Shown here: positions 39,199 through 50,100 of the stretch, piece by piece | Numbering within the stretch: the first letter of the stretch is position 1 | Layout: each line of letters starts with the position of its first letter | Assembly: GCA_028554795.2 (NCBI GenBank) | Contig: CM068839.1 | Location: forward strand, 18,872,043-18,936,042 | DNA from: Sinohyriopsis cumingii | Lineage: Eukaryota; Mollusca; Bivalvia; Unionida; Unionidae | Direction: 5' to 3' | Length of the DNA: 64,000 bases | Program-made: the position numbers and the translations under genes | Notes under the pieces: generated by a model | The model's database searches: none | The model's input: only the letters and a program-made list of their open reading frames with translations | Told to the model about the DNA's origin: nothing

Positions 39199-39277
39199 CT
39201 GAAATGGAATGAAATAATAGTTGTAATTAAGCCAATGCAAGAATTGACAGAAAATTCTGTTTCAGAAGCACACAAGA

Positions 39278-39427
39278 TATTACACAAGGCTAGGGTCAGA
39301 TAAATCTCATAAGTGTACTGATCCATTATTACACAAGGCTAGGGTCTGGTAAATCTCATAAGTGTATTGATCCATTATTACACAAGGCTAGGGTCTGGTA
39401 AATCTCATAAGTGTATTGATCCATTAT
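39278..39427. repeat. 49-bp minisatellite, three copies
   Basis: TACACAAGGCTAGGGTCTGG followed by TAAATCTCATAAGTGTATTG and ATCCATTAT repeats three times, starting at 39281 and 39330, only 80 bases from the exon acceptor. Confidence 0.9.
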
Positions 39428-39729
39428 CTATTTTCTAACACATGTATAGAGTGAAACATATCGAAATCTCATAACACATTGTGATTTCTTCAAATAATAG
39501 CAATTACATAAATTTTTAACAAATGTATATCAACTTTGGATTTTGTGAGTTTTACTACATATCATAACCTCTGAATACATCTCCATTTGTCAACACTTTA
39601 GTTACTTACTCTAAGCAGCTGGCTCATTTAAGATGTGTACAAAAAGAACTTAAACACTCATGATGAATCATTCTGAGGTGACCTTTACAAGTTCCAATAA
39701 CCTCTCACTGCCTATTGGGTGGCATAAGA

Positions 39730-40045
39730 TCGCTCCAGTGGCCTAGTGGTTGAGTGTCCACCTCGGATGTGGGAGGTCACGGGTTTGAACCCCCCCCCAA
39801 GTCATAACAAAGACTTTTTAAAATGGTACTAACAGCTGCCTCGCTTGGCGCTCAGCATTAAGAGGATTGAGTTAGGATTGGTCGGCCTGATGTCAGGATA
39901 ATGTGACTGGGTGGGACATCATGCTACATGTCTGCGGCATGATGCCCCAGTGCTAGACATCACTATAAACTGTTACACTGCAGACATTGTAGCAATATGA
40001 CTGAAAAATTATTAAAGCTATGTTAAAAATCTAAATCACACACAC
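39730..40045 (+). mobile_element. tRNA-derived SINE, family B, full length
   Basis: A box TGGCCTAGTGG at 39739-39749, B box GGTTTGAACC at 39782-39791, a body with AAGTCATAACAAAGACTTTT and GTCAGGATAATGTGACTGGG, and a 3' end ATGTTAAAAATCTAAATCAC running into (CA)n. A perfect 16-base duplication ATTGGGTGGCATAAGA flanks it (39714-39729, 40046-40061). It is the reference copy for family B. Confidence 0.96.
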
Positions 40046-40061
40046 ATTGGGTGGCATAAGA

Positions 40062-41689
40062 CAATTAGAGCAAACTGTTTGCTCAAATTAAAATACTAAC
40101 AAATATGCTCAAATGCTCTGTTTGGAAACCAGTCTAGCCTGCATTCATTCAACATGTCACAGTGTACATGCTGTCAAACAGTGATAATTTATCAGAACTC
40201 TTAAGTAAAAGCCATATATTTTGGATTAGATATACAGGTGGTGATGTAATGCCAGAAACTGTCTCAAAATGACTGATTCAACAGACTAGAGACTTGAAAA
40301 AAATGGCATGTCCACATCATAAATTACCAGGTTAGATACTTCAGGCCACCACTATTTCAGGCTCCTATCTGGGGCTGCCAGAATTTATGTTGAAGTGTAC
40401 TAAGATTTCAATTTTGCTACAACATAACCTGTTCTACCTTAAAATGTTAAGTATACTAGTCCCCACTATAAATGGAAGATTTTATTCATACTGAAGAGCT
40501 CAGCTGCCCTCCATAACCACTGCTTCCATGTGGAAGATCTTTTTCATATTCAGCTGCCCTCCATACATATTGCCTCACATTAATTTACCGTTTATTAGAT
40601 AATCAGAGACAGAATCATTGATACGGATAAAATGATTTTGAAAATCAATGGCTGTCCCTGGGCAAACTGACTCAAAAACCTGGTTTCCCACTTAAATACA
40701 TGTAATATGGTTGCCCATAAGAATTACATATACATAATATATATTGACGGCCAGGTTGATGATTAAGTAAAATCCTAGGCATCCTTTAAGAACTCATCTT
40801 TTATATTTTTTGCAATTGAAAATTAATCACTTTTGTTTTTTCTTGCTGATACATATATGTATGTTTGTCTACATGTGTGTGCATGGTGGCTCATGTCTGT
40901 CAGAAGAAAAAAATCTTCAATTACAAATCTCCACAAAAAAGTTTTATTTATTTTTCCACTGTATTGTGATTTGTTATTAGAAATTTCAAGGAAACAAAAA
41001 AGTAATGTATAACTTGGTATTTGGTCCTAGTAATTAAAAGCTCAATTTGAATTTTCACATTAATTACATAAGAACTTAAACTGTAAGGAAAAAAAAACAC
41101 AGGAATGATATACAAGTTCTTGATAAACAAGTTTAAATTATACATACCAATATACTATATATTCAAATGATCATTATTTCTTCCAGAGGAAAATGTGTTA
41201 CAAGTCAACACATATGAGATCTTTGATGTAATGATAATCAACAGGAATAACAAAAGTTAGTAATAATTGTACACAATACTTGTAACTCATCATCAGTCCA
41301 GCAAATAAAAAGTGTAAAATATCACATAAGTCTTCACATTTTCTTAATCTATTTGAGATGAATCAAGGTTAAACGAAACAATTTCCATCTTCTTTCACAG
41401 AATCTTGTAACCAGCTTTCCAAATGCTGGGATATCTTTATCAGAAACATATCCATACTTTGCTTATTGAAATTTATGCCATTACATTATCATTAATCTAA
41501 TGCTAGTAATCCAGTGTAAATTTTCTGCATAGGAATCTGTTTATGCAGTAACCATTACCACACAAGCCAACACAATATTGTGATTGGTTCAGTTCTTTAC
41601 AACTGCCATACTCCTGTAGCAAAAGTCAGCCAATAAAAATATATCTGCAGCAAAGTGACCAATTCTTCAAAAGACTAACAATCAGTGTT
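40062..41689. other. intron, nothing recognised
   Basis: AT-rich intron; a partial duplication of CTCAGCTGCCCTCCATA occurs at 40500-40570. No exon or element identified. Confidence 0.55.
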
Positions 41690-42250
41690 TTCTTCTCCTT
41701 TGTCTTCTTCCAATAATGTGCCAGGTTTCTTCATGAACATTCTCGCACATGGTGTGAACTATGCACATGTGGTGAGAGGTCCAAGTGCAGCTAAAACAGG
41801 TTAAAAACATCCCTGGTCCTCTAGTGTAAGATCCTATCTGTTGGAGGCATGGTGCTGCTGGGATGTCAACTAGCTGGTGTACAATTGGGTACCTCATAAC
41901 AGCTTTTGCTTGTTGGTATCGAGGTTAACTTTGTCCATCCCAAATGTTGGAGAATGGTAGAGATATTACTGGTCCATTGATAATCACCAACAGTAAACCC
42001 TACTGCCCGTCACTGTACCGCTTGAAGTTTAGCAATGTTTGTTTTGTTAGATGGGTCCCAAATTGTCAATGTATACTCCAGATGTGGGTGTACTAATGAT
42101 TTATAGCACATAGCCTTTACTTGTTCGGGGCATGTAGACAAATTTCTGTGAAGGAATACTATGGTGTTGTCTGCCTTCATTGTAGCTGAGTCAATGTGGC
42201 TGTTCCATGATAAGGTGCTATCAATAGTAACTCCCAAATATTTGGTATTT
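41690..42250 (-). pseudogene. non-LTR retrotransposon RT, C-terminal fragment
   Basis: Minus-strand frame reads GVTIDSTLSWNSHIDSATMK, FLHRNLSTCPEQVKAMCYKS, LEYTLTIWDPSNKTNIAKLQ, then after a frame change VGDYQWTSNISTILQHLGW, and after a further one KQKLLMRYPIVHQLVDIPAA with GSYTRG. This order (LGVTID, LEYA-WDP, LQ-VQ, TSSV-LGW, LVDIPA, TRG) is the thumb and C-terminus of CR1/Jockey-like elements. At least two frameshifts and stops make it non-functional. It is unrelated in position and region to the fragment at 945-1213. Confidence 0.9.
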
Positions 42251-43353
42251 TATCTCATCATCAGTTTTTTGCAAAGATGAAAGAAACTGATACCATGTCA
42301 TGGTGCTAATACAATACAAAAATACATGAGTTATGTTTTTTATGAATTCACCCTGAAGGGTGGGTAGCCCTGACTATAATAACTTAATCAGATAATGAGC
42401 ATCTGGCCTTTTACTGATAACAATCATCCGATGTTCTACTAAAAGTTATATGGGCACCATGATGTAAATACCCTTGCCTGCCCAACCAGGTTTTCACATT
42501 GGAAAGTGGTTCACCAGCATTAAGTTTTAATTATCAATGACTCCAAATGTAATGGATATTTCCATGACTGATTTTTTAAAAATGGTGAACAACTCCTAGA
42601 TTTTACCAAATTTTTAGAATCACTGAATTTGAGACTGATATTCCTAAAACTAACTCTACATTTTTCAAGTCTTATAAAAATAAAAAACGGATTTAGCACA
42701 GGATAGATAATGGAATAAGAATGCCATCATTTTCATATCACATTAACTTCTCTTGGATAATTAATTGAAGTTGGGCTCTATGTTCATTTCTTGGTAGTTT
42801 GCTGGTCCACCATATTATTTTGAAATTTTTGGAGCCCTTCAGATAAGACCAGAAATGGGTTACTGTGCTGCATCAGCCCATGTTATATGTATAAACTAAT
42901 GCCTTGAAAACTCTTGGCTAATTATATTAAAAGTAACTGCACTCATCACACAATTCTGCTTTTCCAGTAGGAAAAAAGATGTTATGAGATGCAGGCATAA
43001 ATTGATTATTCATCCTAAATTTGTAACCTTAAGATATACAATAAGTAATTTGTTATAATTTTACCAAACTGCTGACTACTAAGACTTTACAATTCAAAAT
43101 GGAGATATATCTACTTCTTTTAAACAAGGGAAGAAAACAACCACATCACTGACAGGACTGTAATTTCCAAATCCTCATAGTCTGATTATATAACTTTTGA
43201 TCATGGCATGTGTGTGTGTGTCTGTGTGTGTGTGTGTGTGTCTGTGTGTCTGTGTGTGTATCTGTGTATGTGTTTTGGGTGGAGCAGCTCAAAGACAAAA
43301 TAATGACATGTAAATCTTTAGCATTATATACCAAAATTATCCCAGAAGTTTAC
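42251..43353. other. intron with imperfect (GT)n
   Basis: Imperfect (GT)n with CTG interruptions at 43208-43272. Otherwise AT-rich without recognised features. Confidence 0.6.
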
Positions 43354-43443
43354 CTTATTATGTTCACAAGGGACCAATGAAGTATACTCATCCCATGTGT
43401 TTCTCAATCTTGTGACATCTTCATCTTCATCATCCTCATCCAT
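43354..43443 (-). CDS. candidate alternative first coding exon of ODF2
   Basis: Thirty codons on the minus strand start at an ATG in good context (A at -3, G at +4), open with an acidic run (MDEDDEDEDV), continue TRLRNTWDEY and end at AAG|GTAAAC, a good donor in phase 0. Exon 38992-39198 also begins in phase 0, so splicing between them would give a shortened ODF2 starting within the coiled coil. It lies inside the 20.5-kb intron and has no counterpart in the contiguous human protein. The acidic run is simple-sequence-like, so chance is a real alternative. An acceptor-like AG also lies just upstream (AACAAAACAG), which would allow an in-frame cassette exon, but its pyrimidine tract is poor. 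Confidence 0.35.
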
Positions 43444-43469
43444 TTTATTGTTCTGTTTTGTTATGATGC

Positions 43470-43520
43470 CATGACGTCATGATGTCATGACGTCATGTGT
43501 TATGATGTCATGACGTTATG
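43470..43520 (-). promoter_or_regulatory. cluster of CRE/ATF palindromes
   Basis: Two perfect TGACGTCA palindromes lie at 43472-43479 and 43488-43495, and a one-mismatch copy TGACGTTA at 43510-43517. They sit 29-75 bases upstream of the candidate ATG at 43443 on the minus strand. TGACGTCA is the CREB/CREM/ATF site, and CREM-type sites drive many sperm-stage promoters in animals. The sites are embedded in a short degenerate repeat of ATGATGTC/ATGACGTC, so they could be by-products of it. No TATA box is evident. Confidence 0.4.
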
Positions 43521-43530
43521 TGTTCAGTAA

Positions 43531-44104
43531 TGTCATCATAGTGACATGGTGATGTAATACAGCAGTATTATTGGACTTTATCCTACTGAACAGTGGCACA
43601 AGGTGTATTATAGTTTGCTGGTAAAGTATTACTTTCTTCTTTATATGGTGTGATATACTTATTATTATTTTTTCCTAAAGAAATAAATCAAATATCATTG
43701 CAAAAATCAAGGCAGAGACTTTGTTTAAAAAGTTCGCAGATTTAATACTGCTAGCATTATGAAAGTCAGTGTCATTAGGACCCTTTCAAATATAAAAATG
43801 GGCATTCTTGCCAACAAACTCAAGTGACCAAACTAATGAGCAACATTCACCCTGCCTGAAAAGCATAATATTTATCTGAAAGCGGAGCCACAAATGGAAT
43901 CAATTTTATTACATTTCCACTTTGTTCTCTATGACAAGAAAAGGTCATGAGTCATGTCAAAGCTTAGTTAAGCTTATTTCTATTTGGAAGAGAGGAAAAA
44001 ACAGAGAATCTTATATCAGTGTTCATCTGATGTGAAACTTAAAAAATGAGTTACATAAACTATTGTATTCCATAAGCTGTCTGAAGTTTTATTACTCAAA
44101 TACA
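43531..44104. other. intron upstream of candidate internal promoter
   Basis: AT-rich sequence. No TATA box or GC-rich block is obvious next to the CRE cluster, and no element recognised. Confidence 0.5.
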
Positions 44105-45300
44105 ATTATATGTTTCATGTCTGATGAATACTAGTGTCATGTTTGATAAGCACAAGTTATAAACATGATAAACACAAGTTTCATCCTTGATGAACACAAG
44201 TTTCATGCCTGATGAAATACTAGTTTTATGCCTGATGAAATACTAGTTTCAAGCCTGGTGAAATACTAGTTTTATGCCTGATGAAATACTAGTTTCATGC
44301 CTGGTGAAATACTAGTCTCATGTCTGGTGAAATACTAGTTTCATGTCTGGTAAAATACTAGTTTCATGCCTGATGAAATACAAGTTTCATGCCTGATGAA
44401 ATACTAGTCATGTCTGGTGAATACATTTTAATGCCTGATGAACACTAGTTTCATGTCTTATGAGTACTAGCTTCATGTCTGATGGACACTATTTTCATGT
44501 CTAATGTACACTTCTTTTATGTCTGATGATCACTAGTTTCATGCACAAAGAACATTATTCTATATACACTAGCTTCATTTCTAATAAATACAGGTTTCAT
44601 GTCCAATCAACACTGGCTTCATTTCTGATGAATAGTAGTTTCATGTCTGATGAACACTAGTTTCATGTCTGCTATACATTGGTTTCATGTCTGATGTACA
44701 CTAGTTGCATATACACTAGCTACATGCCTGCTATACATTGGTTTCATGTCTGATGTACACTAGTTACATATACACTAGCTATATGCCTGCTATACAGTGG
44801 TATCATGTTTGATGTACACTAGTTTCATGTCTGCTATACACTGGTTTCATATCTGATGCACACTTGTTACATATACACAAATTTCATGTTTGCTATACAT
44901 GGGTTTCATATCTGATGCACACTAGTTACATATACACTAGTTTCATGTTTGCTAAACATTGGTTTCATGTCTGATGTACACCAGTTACATACACACTAGT
45001 TACATGCCTGCTACATGCTTGTTTCATGTCTGATATATACTAGTTACATGCCTGCTATACACTGGTTTCATGTCTGATGCACACTAGTTACATGCCTGCT
45101 ATACACTGGTTTCATGTCTGACATACACTAGTTATATATACACTAGTTACCTGCCTGCCATACACTGGTTTCATGTCTGATGTATACTAGTTATATTCTA
45201 ATCAATACACGTCTCATGTCTATTGTACACTATGCCTGATAAATAATGATTTCTTGTGGCCTAATGAACACTAGTTTCATGTCTGATGAACATTAGTATC
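44105..45300. repeat. 22/23-bp minisatellite, about 50 copies
   Basis: The unit TTTCATGCCTGATGAAATAC with TAG (23 bases), or the shorter TTTCATGTCTGATGAACACT with AG (22), repeats throughout. The right half uses composite units mixing ACTAGTTACATATACACTAG and CCTGCTATACACTGGTTTCA. Copies are moderately diverged. Confidence 0.92.
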
Positions 45301-45306
45301 AAAATC

Positions 45307-46045
45307 TACTGACATTACTAAGTGGTGAGTAGTGTTGCTACTGACACTACTCAGTGATCATTAGTGTTGCTACTGACATTACTCAGTGATCATTAGTGTT
45401 GCTACTGACATTGCTCAGTGATGAGTTGTGTTGCTACTGACACTGCTCAGTGATGAGTAGTGTTGCTACTGACATTACCCAGTGATCATTAGTGTTGCTA
45501 CTGACATTACTCAGTGATCAGAAGTGTTGCTACTGACATTGCTCAGTGATCATTAGTGTTGCTACTGACATTGCTCAGTGATCATTAGTGTTGCTACTGA
45601 CATTACTCAGTGATCATTAGTGTTGCTACTGACATTACTCAGTAATCAGTAGTGTTGCTACTGACATTGCTCAGTAATGAGTAGTGTTGCTACTGACATT
45701 ACTCAGTGATCAGAAGTGTTGCTACTGACATTGCTCAGTGATCATTAGTGTTGCTACTGACATTGCTCAGTGATCATTAATGTTGCTACTGACATTACTC
45801 AGTGATCATTAGTGTTGCTACTGACATTACTCAGTAATCAGTAGTGTTGCTACTGACATTGCTCAGTAATGAGTAGTGTTGCTACTGACATTGCTCAGTG
45901 ATCATTAGTGTTGCTACTGACATTACTCAGTAATCAGTAGTGTTGCTACTGACATTGCTCAGTAATGAGTAGTGTTGCTACTGACATTACTCAGTAATGA
46001 GTAGTGTTGCTACTGACATTCTGCAGTGATGAGTAGTGTTGCTAT
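45307..46045. repeat. 32-bp minisatellite, about 23 copies
   Basis: AGTGTTGCTACTGACATTAC followed by TCAGTGATCATT repeats every 32 bases (GTGTTGCTAC at 45364 and 45396). It differs in sequence from the 32-bp array at 20495-23033 and touches the 22/23-bp array on its left. Confidence 0.95.
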
Positions 46046-47110
46046 ATATCCTTGTAAAGTGTAATAGAGAATCAGCATGGCCATAGTTTGGGGATACATG
46101 CACCCTCTCATGAGGTTATACTGAATTTAATGGATACAGTGATTTGAAACCAATTGTAAGGTAATGATAATCAGCTATGTAATGTATAAAATTAACTACA
46201 TATATTTTCATCAACGAGCAAAGAATAACTAATTGTGACTTTTGTATAAGTATTCTGCAGTTCTTCTCAACTTCTTTTACAATTCAAAGTACAATTATAA
46301 ATTATAACACTGAGTAGAGATACCTTTACAATATAAATTTAATACTAGAATTAGCTCTGTTTTATAATCTGAAATTATTTAGGCTGAGTGACTTCAACAT
46401 ATATAATAAATTTTGACTACGTAAAAACAAAAGATGATTTTTTTGTGTCATTATTTACATAAAAGTGGAAAAACAGAAGAGATGATTTTTGTGTCTTTTT
46501 TTAAGCAATTTGTGTTAGCAATGTTACTGAAGTAAAATTAGAATGGTCAACTACAATGATCAATTGGTTTGATCTTCAGCTCAAATTCCTAATGGGAATA
46601 GTCCAATCTAGAATAAGTGACTGCAATCCATGCATCATACACACAATATTCTGAAGGATTATCTTGCCACAAAAGCAATTAATCACACCATTAGTATATA
46701 TGTATTTATCAATTAACCCAGGTACTAATAAACGGTCAAAACATACAGATTTTAAAGGTCAATCTAATATACCACATTGAAAAAATAATTACAGTACATG
46801 TATTTCACCTGACAGAGATGAACTGGTGAACAAAACTGTTAACAGAAATCCGAATTACTGAGTACATGTGTGTTTAATACCCAAGTAATATCTAATGTTT
46901 TTATCATTTTTGTAACTATAATTGCTATTATCATTTTACATACTCACAATAGCATGTGGTTAAGCAAAAAATCAAACACTAACAAGTTGTGTTCATTTGT
47001 TATGTTTGACTCCAGTCTTCTAGAAATCCTAGATTATGGCTCAAATGTATTCTAAACTTTCCTAATTTTTTTGTCCTGTTCTTATTTTTCCTTTCTCCTG
47101 AGCAATGACT
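46046..47110. other. intron, nothing recognised
   Basis: About one kilobase of AT-rich intron separating the 32-bp and 126-bp arrays. Confidence 0.6.
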
Positions 47111-50100
47111 GTTGTCAGACCTATTGCTAAAAGCCATGTGGGAGAACAGTTGTCAGTTCTATCTATTTCTCAAAGCCATGTGAAACAGTATGTCAGGTCT
47201 ATCTACCGGTAGTGCTAAAAGCCAGGTGGAAGAGTATTTGTCTGATCTATTGCTAAAAGCCATGTGGGAGAACAGTTGTCAGTTCTATCTATTTCTCAAA
47301 GCCATGTGAAACAGTATGTCAGGTCTATCTACCGGTAGTGCTAAAAGCCAGGTGGAAGAGTATTTGTCTGATCTATTGCTAAAAGCCATGTGGGAGAACA
47401 GTTGTCAGTTCTATCTATTTCTCAAAGCCATGTGAAACAGTATGTCAGGTCTATCTACCGGTAGTGCTAAAAGCCAGGTGGAAGAGTATTTGTCTGATCT
47501 ATTGCTAAAAGCCATGTGGGAGAACAGTTGTCAGTTCTATCTATTTCTCAAAGCCATGTGAAACAGTATGTCAGATCTATCTACCGGTAGTGCTAAAAGC
47601 CAGGTGGAAGAGTATTTGTCTGATCTATTGCTAAAAGCCATGTGGGAGAACAGTTGTCAGTTCTATCTATTTCTCAAAGCCGTGTGAAACAGTATGTCAG
47701 ATCTATCTACCGGTAGTGCTAAAAGCCAGGTGGAAGAGTATTTGTCAGATCTATTGCTAAAAGCCATGTGGGAGAACAGTTGTCAGTTCTATCTATTTCT
47801 CAAAGCCATGTGAAATAGTATGTCAGATCTATCTACCGGTAGTGCTAAAAGCCATGTGGAAGAGTATTTGTCAGATCTATTGCTAAAAGCCATGTGGGAG
47901 AACAGTTGTCAGTTCTATCTATTTCTCAAAGCCGTGTGAAACAGTATGTCAGATCTATCTACCGGTAGTGCTAAAAGCCAGGTGGAAGAGTATTTGTCAG
48001 ATCTATTGCTAAAAGCCATGTGGGAGAACAGTTGTCAGTTCTATCTATTTCTCAAAGCCATGTGAAACAGTATGTCAGATCTATCTACCGGTAGTGCTAA
48101 AAGCCAGGTGGAAGAGTATTTGTCTGATCTATTGCTAAAAGCCATGTGGGAGAACAGTTGTCAGTTCTATCTATTTCTCAAAGCCGTGTGAAACAGTATG
48201 TCAGATCTATCTACCGGTAGTGCTAAAAGCCAGGTGGAAGAGTATTTGTCAGATCTATTGCTAAAAGCCATGTGGGAGAACAGTTGTCAGTTCTATCTAT
48301 TTCTCAAAGCCATGTGAAATAGTATGTCAGATCTATCTACCGGTAGTGCTAAAAGCCATGTGGAAGAGTATTTGTCAGATCTATTGCTAAAAGCCATGTG
48401 GGAGAACAGTTGTCAGTTCTATCTATTTCTCAAAGCCGTGTGAAACAGTATGTCAGATCTATCTACCGGTAGTGCTAAAAGCCAGGTGGAAGAGTATTTG
48501 TCAGATCTATTGCTAAAAGCCATGTGGGAGAACAGTTGTCAGTTCTATCTATTTCTCAAAGCCGTGTGAAACAGTATGTCAGATCTATCTACCGGTAGTG
48601 CTAAAAGCCAGGTGGAAGAGTATTTGTCAGATCTATTGCTAAAAGCCATGTGGGAGAACAGTTGTCAGTTCTATCTATTTCTCAAAGCCGTGTGAAACAG
48701 TATGTCAGATCTATCTACCGGTAGTGCTAAAAGCCAGGTGGAAGAGTATTTGTCAGATCTATTGCTAAAAGCCATGTGGGAGAACAGTTGTCAGTTCTAT
48801 CTATTTCTCAAAGCCGTGTGAAACAGTATGTCAGATCTATCTACCGGTAGTGCTAAAAGCCAGGTGGAAGAGTATTTGTCAGATCTATTGCTAAAAGCCA
48901 TGTGGGAGAACAGTTGTCAGTTCTATCTATTTCTCAAAGCCGTGTGAAACAGTATGTCAGATCTATCTACCGGTAGTGCTAAAAGCCAGGTGGAAGAGTA
49001 TTTGTCAGATCTATTGCTAAAAGCCATGTGGGAGAACAGTTGTCAGTTCTATCTATTTCTCAAAGCCATGTGAAACAGTATGTCAGATCTATCTACTGGT
49101 AGTGCTAAAAGCCATGTGGAAGAGTATTTGTCAGATCTATTGCTAAAAGCCATGTGGGAGAACAGTTGTCAGTTCTATCTATTTCTCAAAGCCATGTGAA
49201 ACAGTATGTCAGATCTATCTACCGGTAGTGCTAAAAGCCATGTGGAAGAGTATTTGTCAGATCTATTGCTAAAAGCCATGTGGGAGAACAGTTGTCAGTT
49301 CTATCTATTTCTCAAAGCCATGTGAAACAGTATGTCAGATCTATCTACCGGTAGTGCTAAAAGCCAGGTGGAAGAGTATTTGTCAGATCTATTGCTAAAA
49401 GCCATGTGGGAGAACAGTTGTCAGTTCTATCTATTTCTCAAAGCCATGTGAAACAGTATGTCAGATCTATCTACCGGTAGTGCTAAAAGCCATGTGGAAG
49501 AGTATTTGTCTGATCTATTGCTAAAAGCCATGTGGGAGAACAGTTGTCAGTTCTATCTATTTCTCAAAGCCATGTGAAACAGTATGTCAGATCTATCTAC
49601 CGGTAGTGCTAAAAGCCATGTGGAAGAGTATTTGTCTGATCTATTGCTAAAAGCCATGTGGGAGAACAGTTGTCAGTTCTATCTATTTCTCAAAGCCATG
49701 TGAAACAGTATGTCAGATCTATCTACTGGTAGTGCTAAAAGCCATGTGGAAGAGTATTTGTCAGATCTATTGCTAAAAGCCATGTGGGAGAACAGTTGTC
49801 AGTTCTATCTATTTCTCAAAGCCATGTGAAACAGTATGTCAGATCTATCTACCGGTAGTGCTAAAAGCCATGTGGAAGAGTATTTGTCAGATCTATTGCT
49901 AAAAGCCATGTGGGAGAACAGTTGTCAGTTCTATCTATTTCTCAAAGCCATGTGAAACAGTATGTCAGATCTATCTACTGGTAGTGCTAAAAGCCATGTG
50001 GAAGAGTATTTGTCAGATCTATTGCTAAAAGCCATGTGGGAGAACAGTTGTCAGTTCTATCTATTTCTCAAAGCCATGTGAAACAGTATGTCAGATCTAT

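Noticed and set aside
39008-39202. Plus-strand open frame over the best ODF2 exon
   Set aside because: Shadow of the minus-strand exon, which matches ODF2 and has correct splice sites.
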